Shown piece by piece: positions 35,864 through 45,150 of a DNA stretch of 64,000 nt. Where the stretch lies: assembly GCF_001936475.1 (NCBI RefSeq), contig NZ_MSPQ01000012.1:62001-126000 (forward strand), in the 5' to 3' direction. Position numbers and translations under genes: made by a program. Origin of the DNA: Algoriphagus marinus. Lineage in GTDB: Bacteria > Bacteroidota > Bacteroidia > Cytophagales > Cyclobacteriaceae. The notes beneath the pieces were generated by a model. That model was not told where the DNA came from and searched no databases. It worked only from the letters and a program-made list of their open reading frames with translations. Each line of letters opens with the position of its first letter. Position 1 is the stretch's first letter.

Positions 35864-37195
35864 TCATCCCACCACCAAACTCAATATATAAACCAAGGTA
35901 ATCGCCGTCACTCCAGCGATCATGGTACCAAGGCTGTGGGATAGATTTCCCTGTTTGGTACTCATCCCTGATAGTTGGGTCACGACCCAGAATCCGCTAT
36001 CGTTGGCATGGGAAATACCCAATGCACCTGCTCCAATGGCTACGGTAGTGAAGACTTTCATCGTCTCAGAATCCAAACCAAGCGGTCCTAATATCGGAGC
36101 GATGATCGAGGCGGTCGTAATCATTGCAACGGTTGTGGAACCTTGCGCAGTTTTCAAACCAAAGGCAATCAGAAAAGGAAGAAAAATTCCCCAGTTGGCA
36201 TCACTCATCGTGGAGGTTACTAAATCACCAACACCGGAATTTTGTAACATCTTTCCAAAAACAGCACCTGCGCCGGTAATTAAGATGACCGGAGCCGCTA
36301 ATAAAATCGCTTCTCCTACCCATCCTGAAGATGAGAGTAATTTGCGATCAAATTTCTTCGGAAGGGTAAAAGACAAAATCGCTCCAATCAAGAGCGCGAT
36401 AACTGGGGTTCCCAGAAACTGGATAGCCTTGATTATGCCTCCTTCGCCTAATGGTTTGGAAGGATAATTGGCAATCGAAGCGATAATAATCAAAGTCAAG
36501 GGTACTAGAATTGGAATCAGAGAACTGATGAATTTCGGGCGATCTTCCTTCTTTAATTCTTTTTCATCGGCTACCAGAACAGGCTTCAAAGGAATTTTGA
36601 TCACCCACTTTTGCACGAAAATATAAAGTGGAATCAAGGTTAATAGAGAAACTAGGCCGCCATAGAAAATCACCTGACCCAAATCGGCACCTAGAATCCC
36701 AGCCGTAGCAATTGGACCAGGAGTGGGGGGGACAAGTGAATGACTGGCCATTGCTCCGAGCGAAACTGCCACGATGGTGGCTGCATAGGAGATTCCACTT
36801 TTGGAAGAAAGTGATTTGGCAATCGGGTTGAGCATGATAATCGTGCTGTCCCCAAAGACCGGGATCGAAAGGATCCAACCACTCAGCATCAAGGATAAAT
36901 TCACGGATTTTTCCCCAACCCATTTCAGTATTTTTTCTGCGATGACCATCGCACCGCCTGTTTTTTCCAGGAAAGTTCCCAAAATTACTCCCAGTAAAAT
37001 CAACAAACCGACACTTCCCAGCACCCCTCCAAATCCGTCTGAAATCGACTTAATGATCAATTCTGGGGTCATACCCATCATTAGTCCGTAGATAATTGCC
37101 CCAACAAAGAGGGCTAAAAAAGGATGGATATCAAACTTGATGATAGCGATCAAAATAAGCGCTAAGGCAAAAAGGATAATTAAAAGTGTCAGCAT
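35864..37195 (-). CDS. GntP family gluconate-type permease
   Basis: This 443-residue protein has about 12 hydrophobic segments. GntP family marks are SISDGFGGVLGSVGLLILLG (near 50), IPVFGDSTIIMLNPIA, SHSLVPPTPGPIATAGILGA (near 155) and GISHANDSGFWVVTQLSGMS (near 400). It imports gluconate or another sugar acid with protons. It is preceded by a 269-bp divergent region shared with the GH20 gene. The nearby sugar oxidation enzymes fit import of a sugar acid. Confidence 0.92.
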   Translation of the reverse strand: MLTLLIILFALALILIAIIKFDIHPFLALFVGAIIYGLMMGMTPELIIKSISDGFGGVLGSVGLLILLGVILGTFLEKTGGAMVIAEKILKWVGEKSVNLSLMLSGWILSIPVFGDSTIIMLNPIAKSLSSKSGISYAATIVAVSLGAMASHSLVPPTPGPIATAGILGADLGQVIFYGGLVSLLTLIPLYIFVQKWVIKIPLKPVLVADEKELKKEDRPKFISSLIPILVPLTLIIIASIANYPSKPLGEGGIIKAIQFLGTPVIALLIGAILSFTLPKKFDRKLLSSSGWVGEAILLAAPVILITGAGAVFGKMLQNSGVGDLVTSTMSDANWGIFLPFLIAFGLKTAQGSTTVAMITTASIIAPILGPLGLDSETMKVFTTVAIGAGALGISHANDSGFWVVTQLSGMSTKQGNLSHSLGTMIAGVTAITLVYILSLVVG

Positions 37196-37464
37196 TCAAA
37201 TCGGTTTTTTGGGTGGGTGAAGCGAAAGCTGAAATCAGCATTTGCCTCGGTATCAATTCAAAATCTAAGTAAAAATGCTGGGAATTAGTATCCGCTGATC
37301 AAGTATTTGAAATAACGGTTTGAAAAATAATTTTAAGAAAAGAGCCAGATAAGCTGCGTATGCGTACTGAACTGTCTTGGATTGAAAAATTATTTCGGCA
37401 AATTGTAAAAGGGAATTTTTTATGTCTGAGTAAATTCCTTTCGCCTATTACTAATATTGATCCC

Positions 37465-39501
37465 ATGAAGAAGCTATCTATTTTAGTTCTCGCTATTCTT
37501 TTTTTAGTAAATTTTTCCTGTCAGAAAAAAGAAAAAATTACAGCTGTTTTTGATCTTTTGCCATCGCCAAAAGTGATGAGCCTAAGCCGCTCGACAGAGC
37601 TAAGTCCTAGCTTGATCCAATCAGAGTTTGAGTTGTCGAAGACGAGTTTTATTGATGGAAAGGGACTTGAGTCTTTCGAAGGCGAATTAATTCAATTCGA
37701 ACTTGACCCCAATTTGATTGGGAATACCGAGGTATATCAATTAGATCTTTTTGATGATGAAGTTAAAATTAAAGCCCAAACTGAAGTGGGGCTTTGGAAT
37801 GCGCTGATGACTTTGGGACAAATAATCCAAGATGCGCAGGACCAAAATGTAAACCTTCCCGGTGGTCAGATTTTCGATGAACCTGCTTTGGCTTATCGGG
37901 CTGTACACCTTGACGTGAAGCATCATTTGGAGAAAAAGGATTATTACTTCGAGTTGATCGATCGCTTGGCTTCTTGGAAAATCAATGCTATCATCATTGA
38001 GATCGAGGATAAACTAGCCTACGAACTTCAACCAAAAGTGGGTTCCTCCGATGCCTTTTCCATTGCTGAATGGAAAGAGATTGCCGATTATGCCATGGCT
38101 CGAAATATTCGAATGAGTCCCTTGGTTCAAGGTCTTGGTCATGCATCTTTTATCCTAAAGCATCCTGAATATCTGAATCTTCGAGATGATCCCGAGAGCG
38201 ACTGGGCATTTAATCCTTTGGATGAAAAGACCTATCAGGTTCAGTTTGATTTGTATACTGATGCTTTAAAAGCTTTTCCTCATGCCAACTACCTACATGT
38301 GGGAGGAGATGAGGTGAATACTACTGGGCGAAATAGCGGGAAATCTGCTTTAGAATTACAACTGCTTTGGCTCAATCGGGTGAGTGAGTACGCTGAGCGT
38401 AAAGGGTTGACACCAATCTTTTGGGATGATATGCCACTGAAAAATGCGGAGCTCTATGGCACGATTTATAACCGGGATCTTTCATCGAGCCAAGTGGATA
38501 GTATTTGGGCCGAAAAGGCTGAAAACCTGAATAAATACGTAGACCTTTTTCCAAAAAATTGTGTCTATATGCGCTGGAACTACGATATGCCAGAATCACC
38601 GGGAAATGCGAAAGCGATGAATTGGTTTACATCCAATGGCTTCCAGGTAATGGGTGCGACGGCAGGACAGACTCGCTGGAATCTGATGCCGCAGGAGCAA
38701 AGTAATGCTCAAAATATCCGTGATTTTGCTTTGAGCTCCATTGAAAATAAAACTTCAGGATTGTTGCTTACCCTTTGGGATGATGATTCCCCACATTTTG
38801 AATTGTATCAGCGCGGGATCGCCACCTTCGCGGAATATACCTGGTCGGGAGGAGCTAGGAGCATAGCTGAAGTTCATCAGTCATTTATCCAACGTCAGTT
38901 TGGAGCGGACTTAGCTTCAGCATACTTGGCTTTTATTGATGACTTGGAGGAGCCTGTTGATTTTTGGAAAAATGCCTTGCTCGATGGAAAAGATCGAAAC
39001 CGGATTAGAAGGTTGAGCGATCCGATGAATGAGGCCTTGATTGAACTCCCGAATCCGGATTCAGCAGGAACTTGGGCTTCAAAATATTCAGAGAAGCTTT
39101 CAAAAGCCGAAGTGAGTCTTGCTAAAGTTGATTTGGTATTGGAGCGAATAGCTGAATCTAAGAAGTTGGCAAATCGAAACATTTACACCTTGGAGGTCTA
39201 TGAGCAGGTTGCACAGGCGGTTCAGTTTTCCAATCGGGCGCTGATTACTTTGGCGGAGATGGATGATCCATCGGGAGAAAAGCGAGCTATGGCAGCCCAA
39301 AAGCTTGCAGGAATGGCGGAAGAATGGAATGCAATTCAAAGTAATTTGGAGGAGGTTTATGGGAAAACAAGAAGTTTGAATAAACCGGCTGATTATATTT
39401 TGGATCAAGATCACCACGTACATTTGGCGAATCAGGCCAGAGATTTTTCCGATTGGCAGTTTTATGTAGAAAAACTGTTTTTGGATAAGCTTGAGAAGTA
39501 G
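37465..39501 (+). CDS. Glycoside hydrolase family 20 lipoprotein
   Basis: This 678-residue protein has a lipobox (MKKLSILVLAILFLVNFSC). A GH20 N-domain spans about 40-150 and a catalytic barrel follows, with the Asp-Glu pair 282-283 in YLHVGGDEVN, as used in substrate-assisted beta-N-acetylhexosaminidases. LVQGLGHASFILKHPEYLNL and WDDDSPHFELYQRG are further barrel segments. The last ~180 residues are helical. It probably removes terminal GlcNAc or GalNAc from glycans at the cell surface. The ATG at 37465 places the signal peptide first; upstream in-frame codons lack conservation. Confidence 0.88.
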   Translation: MKKLSILVLAILFLVNFSCQKKEKITAVFDLLPSPKVMSLSRSTELSPSLIQSEFELSKTSFIDGKGLESFEGELIQFELDPNLIGNTEVYQLDLFDDEVKIKAQTEVGLWNALMTLGQIIQDAQDQNVNLPGGQIFDEPALAYRAVHLDVKHHLEKKDYYFELIDRLASWKINAIIIEIEDKLAYELQPKVGSSDAFSIAEWKEIADYAMARNIRMSPLVQGLGHASFILKHPEYLNLRDDPESDWAFNPLDEKTYQVQFDLYTDALKAFPHANYLHVGGDEVNTTGRNSGKSALELQLLWLNRVSEYAERKGLTPIFWDDMPLKNAELYGTIYNRDLSSSQVDSIWAEKAENLNKYVDLFPKNCVYMRWNYDMPESPGNAKAMNWFTSNGFQVMGATAGQTRWNLMPQEQSNAQNIRDFALSSIENKTSGLLLTLWDDDSPHFELYQRGIATFAEYTWSGGARSIAEVHQSFIQRQFGADLASAYLAFIDDLEEPVDFWKNALLDGKDRNRIRRLSDPMNEALIELPNPDSAGTWASKYSEKLSKAEVSLAKVDLVLERIAESKKLANRNIYTLEVYEQVAQAVQFSNRALITLAEMDDPSGEKRAMAAQKLAGMAEEWNAIQSNLEEVYGKTRSLNKPADYILDQDHHVHLANQARDFSDWQFYVEKLFLDKLEK

Positions 39502-39612
39502 CTTCTTACTTAGCGGGATTAAACGCTAGATCAAATCCCTTTTGGTGCGATCCAAGTTCTACTCTATCTTCACATTCGAATTTCAAATCTTTAACTCCCT
39601 TCAAAACTATAT

Positions 39613-40488
39613 ATGGCTTCAGGATTCTTTGCGCTTTTGGATGATATCGCCACTGTCATGGACGATGTAGCTGTGATGAGTAAAGTGGCAGCAAAGAAAA
39701 CAGCCGGGATCCTCGGGGATGACTTGGCAGTAAATGCAGAGAAAGCTTCCGGTTTTGTAACAGACAGAGAGCTTCCGGTTTTATGGGCCATCACCAAGGG
39801 GTCCTTTTTGAATAAGCTGATTATTCTCCCTTTTGCCTTTTTATTGAGTGCTTTTTTGCCAACCGCAGTAACGGTTATTTTGGTGTTGGGTGGACTTTAT
39901 TTGGCATTCGAAGGGGCAGAAAAGATCTATGAATATTTCTTTCCGCATGAGCATTTTAAGGCTGTAACAGCTGTGGAGGATTTGACTACTGAAGCAGTTA
40001 TTGCTGCTGAAAAGGTAAAGGTAAAGTCAGCAATTTTGACTGATTTTATCCTTTCGGTGGAGATTGTAATAATAGCACTAGGTACTGTGGTCGAAAAACC
40101 CATCTCTACACAAATTGCAGTAGTTTCAATTATTGCAATTTTGGCGACTGTTGGAGTGTATGGCTTGGTGGCGTTGATTGTCCGGATGGATGAATTTGGA
40201 GTACGGTTGATTAATTTAAATGAACAAGAAAATAGCTTTTCAGACAAAGTTGGAAGGGTATTAGTCAGTGCCTTGCCTAAGATTATCAAGAGCATGACAG
40301 TGATTGGTACTATTGCCTTACTCTTGGTTTCAGGAGGGATTTTTGCGCATAATATTGAATTTTTTCATCACTTGCTGGAAAGTTGGCCATCGATTATCAA
40401 AGAGTTTTTGATTGGATTGGCTGTAGGATTGGTAGTTCTTTTGGTGGTGAGTTTGTTCAAGAAAATGTTTGGTAAAAAGGAACATTAA
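39613..40488 (+). CDS. DUF808 (YedI-like) membrane protein
   Basis: This 291-residue protein opens ASGFFALLDDIATVMDDVAV, the DUF808/YedI signature. GILGDDLAVNAEKASGF, LPVLWAITKGSFLNKLIILP and five to six membrane segments follow, with a YLAFEGAEKIYEYFFPH motif near residue 100. The function is unknown. It stands alone between two oppositely placed genes. Confidence 0.9.
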   Translation: MASGFFALLDDIATVMDDVAVMSKVAAKKTAGILGDDLAVNAEKASGFVTDRELPVLWAITKGSFLNKLIILPFAFLLSAFLPTAVTVILVLGGLYLAFEGAEKIYEYFFPHEHFKAVTAVEDLTTEAVIAAEKVKVKSAILTDFILSVEIVIIALGTVVEKPISTQIAVVSIIAILATVGVYGLVALIVRMDEFGVRLINLNEQENSFSDKVGRVLVSALPKIIKSMTVIGTIALLLVSGGIFAHNIEFFHHLLESWPSIIKEFLIGLAVGLVVLLVVSLFKKMFGKKEH

Positions 40489-40511
40489 TGTGAAGGATTT
40501 TTCTGATTCGC

Positions 40512-42056
40512 TTAATTATTAACTCCTTTCAAACGTTTCAATACAGTTGCTGCATTTTCATTTTGAGGGTTGAGATCAAGAGATTTTTGATAGTTTACGA
40601 TAGACATCGACGTATCGCCTTGGTATAGATAAGCTTCGCCAAGGCTATCAAAAAGGTTGGCTGAGGTGGGGTAAATTTGAGTCGCAAACTCAAAGACGCG
40701 AATACTTTTCGGAGTGGTTTCCCTGTTGTAAAGCAATTGCAAACCAAGGTAATTCAGCTTGCCTTCTGGGAGTTCTAAGTCAGGATAAATTGATTTAAGC
40801 GAATCATAGGTTTCATTGATGGAGATATAATCATCTGCTTTTGTGAGGTCATTGAAGTCGGAAAAGTCAAAACTTGCTTTTTTGGTGATTTCGTTTCTCT
40901 TTATAGTTAAGTAGCCTGTTCCGATCTTATTTTCTTCGGGTGATGAATTCAAATACTGGATTGCTTCGGATTGATTTTGGAGATAGGCGTTGAGAAAGTT
41001 CAGTGTGTACTCAGCAACTATCCCATACGATTCCATGATTAAAGAATCTGCATGATCTTGTCTTGGGTCTCGGTTGCCAAAAAGTAATCCGAACGTACTA
41101 AAATAGGAATGAGTCATATGTAAAAATTTCAACTGAAAGGCATCATTTTGACTCAATTCTTCAAAAAATGCGAATTCGTTATTCAAGGATTCATCCAAAT
41201 TATCTGATTTAAGAACTTCCTTTGGAATGTCTTTTTGCGCCATATGGATAAAGGGGACATTCGCATTTTCGATCTTGAAGAATAGTGATTCTTGGAGTGT
41301 CTTATAGGCGTATTTGATTGATCCGTCCAGACTTACTACAGCTTTGATCCGATTATCTCTGGTTTGGCTTAGTACATTTGAAAGACCTCCAAAGCTAAAT
41401 CCCATTGCAGCGATCTTTTTGGGATTTACTGATGGGATTTGAATCGCTTTATCAATAAGAAATTCAATATCTCTGGCTTGTGTTTCCAGCTCCTTTACAG
41501 TACCTCCTTCTAAATATCGCGTATCCGCCCCTCTGCTTGGGCTGGAGATAACGACATAACCATGACTTGCGAGGTATTCACATAGCGCAAAATTTTCAAC
41601 CGAAGATGCTTGATAACTTGGCGAATAAATAACTGTTGGATGGCTTCCATCAGACCAAGTCAAATCGAAGTAAGCGGTACTTTTTTCAATAAGGTGCTGC
41701 TGATTTTGAGGGGAATTGGGCAAGTCTCGAAACCAATCCAAAAGATAATAGTCAGGTAAATACTCCCATTCTTCCTCCTCTGCTAAAATTCTCACATAGT
41801 CTTTGACGGTCACAGGAGATAATCCATTTACCTTTTCTTCGGATGGGTACCAAATACTAGTGGTAATGGGACGAGGTATTTTTTCCTTTGTATAATCCAA
41901 AATCCGGCTGTATAGTCTGGTACTATCGTGAGAAGTATAATGAGTAAATCCTACCGCGTAGGGACCATTTGATAATCCAATCTCATGAAGCGAGGTCTGG
42001 GCAAAAAGTGGGTTGAAAGTTAAAAGTAGGATAAAGGTTGCTAGTAGGGTTTTCAT
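40512..42056 (-). CDS. Secreted alpha/beta hydrolase with C-terminal TPR
   Basis: This 514-residue protein has a signal peptide (KTLLATFILLLTFNPLFAQ). An alpha/beta hydrolase domain with HPTVIYSPSYQASSVENFAL and nucleophile elbow AMGFSFGGLSN (GxSxGG) lies at about 130-340, and an Asp/His pair is plausible downstream (LKFLHMTHSYF). The last ~70 residues contain TPR repeats (NLFDSLGEAYLYQGDTSMSI, YQKSLDLNPQNENAATVLKR). It resembles platelet-activating-factor acetylhydrolase-like or dienelactone-hydrolase-like exported esterases. The ATG at 42056 places the signal at the start. Confidence 0.82.
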   Translation of the reverse strand: MKTLLATFILLLTFNPLFAQTSLHEIGLSNGPYAVGFTHYTSHDSTRLYSRILDYTKEKIPRPITTSIWYPSEEKVNGLSPVTVKDYVRILAEEEEWEYLPDYYLLDWFRDLPNSPQNQQHLIEKSTAYFDLTWSDGSHPTVIYSPSYQASSVENFALCEYLASHGYVVISSPSRGADTRYLEGGTVKELETQARDIEFLIDKAIQIPSVNPKKIAAMGFSFGGLSNVLSQTRDNRIKAVVSLDGSIKYAYKTLQESLFFKIENANVPFIHMAQKDIPKEVLKSDNLDESLNNEFAFFEELSQNDAFQLKFLHMTHSYFSTFGLLFGNRDPRQDHADSLIMESYGIVAEYTLNFLNAYLQNQSEAIQYLNSSPEENKIGTGYLTIKRNEITKKASFDFSDFNDLTKADDYISINETYDSLKSIYPDLELPEGKLNYLGLQLLYNRETTPKSIRVFEFATQIYPTSANLFDSLGEAYLYQGDTSMSIVNYQKSLDLNPQNENAATVLKRLKGVNN

Positions 42057-42157
42057 AAAGGAGATTGTCTGACAATTAGGTAGATGCAATTAAAGAGTAA
42101 TAAGTTGCATCAATTTCCCAAAAAATTAGGAAGGACAAATCCAGAACGTCTCAATAC

Positions 42158-42316
42158 TTATTTTATATGTATATCCACAATTGCACCACTAAAAGGTAAA
42201 AAGCGATTTAATATATTGTAAACAATACCATTGCTGGTACTTCCGTCACCCGTCATAGGTCTTGCAGCCAGATAACCAATGAAAAAGAGGTCACTGGCAT
42301 CTTTGCGGGTAATCAG
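42158..42316 (-). pseudogene. Possible remnant ORF without a start codon
   Basis: On the minus strand, directly after the thioesterase stop codons and in the same frame, an open stretch of about 53 codons ends IVYNILNRFLPFSGAIVDIHIK-stop. It contains DLFFIGYLAARPMTGDGSTS. It has no suitable start and no family I recognise. It may be the tail of a decayed gene or only an open stretch; the rest of the 269-bp interval is unremarkable. Confidence 0.25.
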
Positions 42317-42325
42317 ATTATTTTA

Positions 42326-42802
42326 TCACTCATTAAAAAAAGGCTTCATCTCGGTATGAATCTTTTCTCTAAGGTCTTTCAATCGAATCGCGTATTCTTC
42401 CAAATGTTTTTCCTGATCGGTTTGAGGAATCCAAGGTTTAACTTTCTTAGGTTCGCCTTTTTCATCCACAGCCACGAAGATGATAATGCAATGCGTCTTT
42501 TTCTCAAAAACATGCTCTGAAAAATCTCTGGAATACACTTCCACCATAATGTGAATACTTGAGGAGCCGGTGTAAATCACCGCACATTCGATCTTGATGA
42601 CTTCTCCAATGCTAATCGGTTTGTAAAATCGGATACCACCCACATAGACCGTGACGCAATAGCTTTCTGCCCAAGTTCTTGCACAGGTATAAGCTGCCTG
42701 ATCGATCCATTTCATCACAGAACCTCCATGGACTTTTCCCCCAAAGTTGATGTCTGAAGGTTCGCTGATAAACTGGAAAGTGGTTTTGTGAGGATAGTCC
42801 AT
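42326..42802 (-). CDS. Acyl-CoA thioesterase (YciA/BACH hotdog family)
   Basis: This 158-residue protein has a single hotdog fold: DINFGGKVHGGSVMKWIDQA (start of the central helix with the catalytic-type Asp/Gly region), TVYVGGIRFYKPISIGEVIK, and SSSIHIMVEVYSRDFSEHVF. IIFVAVDEKGEPKKVKPWIP closes the domain. It hydrolyses acyl-CoA to free CoA and fatty acid. It is followed by no co-oriented partner within 200 bp. Confidence 0.92.
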   Translation of the reverse strand: MDYPHKTTFQFISEPSDINFGGKVHGGSVMKWIDQAAYTCARTWAESYCVTVYVGGIRFYKPISIGEVIKIECAVIYTGSSSIHIMVEVYSRDFSEHVFEKKTHCIIIFVAVDEKGEPKKVKPWIPQTDQEKHLEEYAIRLKDLREKIHTEMKPFFNE

Positions 42803-42867
42803 GTTCGTTTGTTTGAATGAGAATCTAATCTAAAAGGATTTGCGGGGATGATTTCATTTTTTACCCA

Positions 42868-43464
42868 CTATTTCATGATGGTCCGAAAAGTCAAATTGAT
42901 TCGAGGTTGGGTTACTTTGGTGGTTGGCGGGAGACGGTGAAGCCAATGCGTTTGGCAAGTGCCGGCCATTTCCAACAAGCTGCCATGTTCCAAAATGACC
43001 TCGACTTTTTCTCCAGTTTCTTTATGTTTGAAAGCAAATTTCCGAACCGCACCAAAACTCATCGAGGCGATAGAACCATTCTTTTTCAAATCTTTTTCTC
43101 CATCGCTATGCCAAGCCATGCCTTCAGAACCATCATGATAAAGGTTCAATAGGCAGGAATTGTAGGTTTCTCCGGTTTGCTTTTCGCAGATTTCTTTGAG
43201 TGTTTTTAATTCGGAGGTCCAAGGAAGTGCCTGCTTGGTAATTTTGGAATAGGTGTATTGAAAAGGTTCAGAACCGTACCATGCCACTTTTCTCTTGGTT
43301 TCGATCAATTTCCCAAACATCATCGCCTGATCGTTTTTCCATTCAATCGTATCCATCAAGCGCTGATAGAAGTGATCCGCTTCTGGCTTTGGAAGTACAA
43401 AACCGAAGTAATTGACGATCCCATCATAAGGAAGAAGATTTGTGTTGGTAGTAAATAAATCCAT
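42868..43464 (-). CDS. AlkB-like 2-oxoglutarate/Fe(II) dioxygenase
   Basis: This 198-residue protein has the AlkB core. MAWHSDGEKDL gives the HxD iron ligands, THWLHRLPPT holds the distal His, and PRINLTFRTIMK provides the 2-oxoglutarate arginines. NSCLLNLYHDGSEG also matches the AlkB fold. It probably repairs alkylated DNA/RNA bases. The ATG at 43464 is chosen because an in-frame start at 43533 would overlap the neighbouring SGNH hydrolase gene. Confidence 0.9.
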   Translation of the reverse strand: MDLFTTNTNLLPYDGIVNYFGFVLPKPEADHFYQRLMDTIEWKNDQAMMFGKLIETKRKVAWYGSEPFQYTYSKITKQALPWTSELKTLKEICEKQTGETYNSCLLNLYHDGSEGMAWHSDGEKDLKKNGSIASMSFGAVRKFAFKHKETGEKVEVILEHGSLLEMAGTCQTHWLHRLPPTTKVTQPRINLTFRTIMK

Positions 43465-43495
43465 GGATAGATTAAAATTTGAAAGCAAAGAATTC

Positions 43496-44428
43496 TCAAT
43501 TGTTAACCAATAAATCTCGAATTTGATTTTCAAGCGACTCCGCTTTTTCTTTTGCTTCGGTTAAAGGTAGCCCTTCCGGTAAACCTGGCCTTAAATGACC
43601 TGTTGCAGTTAAATAGGTGTCTCGGAGGATTTTCTGCTTTTGGGAAATTAAAATAAACAGTTCCATTCCCTTTGGGTAGTTGCTGATTCGTTCCTCAAAT
43701 GTCCCTTCAGAATCCATTTCTCCCAAGCCTAGAAATTCCAAAATGCTTCTCGCCATTAGCCAATGTCCTGTTGAATTGGGATGGACGCCATCTTTTGCCA
43801 AGAAATAGGCTGGTTCGATTTTGCGCTGGGCCTCTAAGTAGGCTTTCATCGGAAAATGGATGTCGATTACTTTCCAGTTGGATTCTTTTTCTTGATCAAT
43901 CAGCCAAGAGGTATATAAATCCAAGGTAATCGAGTAGGGGATCCCTTTGGCTGGGTCATAAATCGGTGGGGTTAAAAAGACTGGCTTTGCATTAATTGCC
44001 TTGATTTTGGAATCTAACCAACGCATTCCTGCTGCATATTTCGCAAATCGAGCTGAGTCATAAGGCAGGTAAATCCCATCATTCATTCCATAATTGACAA
44101 AAACAAAATCAGGCTTAATTTGGGCGAAAATCCGGTCCAATCGTTCATGCAAGTCGGGCCTTGGAAAAGCTCCTCCGGCATGACCCTCTTCCGAAAGTCC
44201 AGAAACAGTTTCGCTTGGTAAGCCAAGATTCAACCATTCTATGGAAGATTCTGGATGCTGCAATCGATAAAATGTCTCTACAAAAGCAATGTATTCTCCA
44301 GAATAAGTGATGCTGTTTCCTAAAAACAAAATCTGCTTGACATTATCTGGTAGCTCATTTTGCCTCTGTGCCAAGGCCGCACTGAAACAAATTAATGAGA
44401 TGGAGAATAATGTGAAAATGGTTTTCAA
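43496..44428 (-). CDS. Secreted SGNH/GDSL hydrolase
   Basis: This 310-residue protein has a signal peptide (KTIFTLFSISLICFSAALAQ). The SGNH blocks are ILFLGNSITYSGEYIAF (Ser), LGLPSETVSGL (Gly), VFVNYGMNDGIY (Asn) and AKDGVHPNSTGHWLMA (Asp-His). It is a complete serine esterase/lipase of the GDSL type acting outside the cytoplasm. No ATG is available; TTG at 44428 gives a normal signal peptide, and TTG at 44437 is an alternative. It follows the SnoaL-fold gene by 12 bp and is likely co-transcribed with it. Confidence 0.85.
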   Translation of the reverse strand: MKTIFTLFSISLICFSAALAQRQNELPDNVKQILFLGNSITYSGEYIAFVETFYRLQHPESSIEWLNLGLPSETVSGLSEEGHAGGAFPRPDLHERLDRIFAQIKPDFVFVNYGMNDGIYLPYDSARFAKYAAGMRWLDSKIKAINAKPVFLTPPIYDPAKGIPYSITLDLYTSWLIDQEKESNWKVIDIHFPMKAYLEAQRKIEPAYFLAKDGVHPNSTGHWLMARSILEFLGLGEMDSEGTFEERISNYPKGMELFILISQKQKILRDTYLTATGHLRPGLPEGLPLTEAKEKAESLENQIRDLLVNN

Positions 44429-44440
44429 ATAAGCCAACGT

Positions 44441-44899
44441 TTATTCTTTTTTGGCAGGAGTGGAGTGAAGCATTTTCAACCTCCAACCATCGCTTGTTTT
44501 GATGGCAACAGCGCTTTCTATCCAATGGTTTTCTCGGATAATTTCTCCATTTCGAGAAATGGTTGCATAATTATCATAGGCTATCCAGGCCATATTTCCA
44601 TTCACTTCAGTTTTGATAAACTCAAACTTATTTACGCGCGTTGGAATTGGCTGCTTTTTGATGGCTCCATTGAAGTAATTTTTAATAATTTCATTATCCC
44701 ATATTTCCCCATCCTCCAAAAGGATAAAATCTTTGGTGTAGTAGCTCTCAATAGCATCTGCATTGAATGTGGAGAACAGTGTGTCAAAAGATTCCTGAAT
44801 CAGGTTTTGAATTTGAGCTTCATCCGATAGTGTATTTTGCTGGGCAAAAGTGGTTTTGAATGTGCCTAAGATAAGTAGAAGGAAAAGCAGTTTTTTCAT
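44441..44899 (-). CDS. Secreted SnoaL/NTF2-fold protein (DUF4440-like)
   Basis: This 152-residue protein has a signal peptide (KKLLFLLLILGTFKTTFAQQ). A small NTF2-like domain follows: IQNLIQESFDTLFSTFNADA, IESYYTKDFILLEDGEIWDN, and WRLKMLHSTPAKK at the end. NTF2-like proteins of this group bind small hydrophobic ligands or act as isomerases; no catalytic residue is assignable here. It is upstream of the SGNH hydrolase gene. Confidence 0.82.
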   Translation of the reverse strand: MKKLLFLLLILGTFKTTFAQQNTLSDEAQIQNLIQESFDTLFSTFNADAIESYYTKDFILLEDGEIWDNEIIKNYFNGAIKKQPIPTRVNKFEFIKTEVNGNMAWIAYDNYATISRNGEIIRENHWIESAVAIKTSDGWRLKMLHSTPAKKE

Positions 44900-44986
44900 G
44901 GTGAAGTTTAAGGAATCTGAATTGAAGATAAATAAATGCTACTCCTTTTTGGGGTAGCATTTAGATTTAATTTTTGAGGTTTTATT

Positions 44987-45067
44987 TCATCTCATTAAAA
45001 AGAGATTAGATCGAGAGCTTAAATCTCGAGTTTCCATGTACTTTTCTGGTGGAAACACAGGTCTGTC
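44987..45067 (-). pseudogene. Remnant matching the 3' end of an M81 peptidase gene
   Basis: Between 45010 and about 45064 the DNA is about 75% identical without gaps to 52198-52252, the 3' end of the M81 peptidase gene on the same strand. In frame it reads RPVFPPEKYMETRDLSSR, against RPMFPLDQEMETPDLSAR in the peptidase, and reaches a stop at 44987. Nothing upstream is M81-like. An overlapping 43-codon frame (45006-45137, MKLILAGAILLV...) is an alternative reading of the same DNA. See findings. Confidence 0.5.
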
Positions 45068-45150
45068 GAACTTCAAAAAGCATAGAAAAACAAAATGGCG
45101 TAACTAGTAAAATTGCTCCTGCTAAGATTAATTTCATTGCAAAGTAAGGT

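Noticed and set aside
35922..36467. 181-codon open frame antisense to the GntP gene
   Set aside because: Its codons mirror the hydrophobic permease codons on the other strand; the GntP reading is full length with family motifs.
45006..45137. 43-codon ORF after the last efflux permease
   Set aside because: The hydrophobic start is tempting, but its second half overlaps DNA that matches the 3' end of the M81 gene in another frame, which explains it better.
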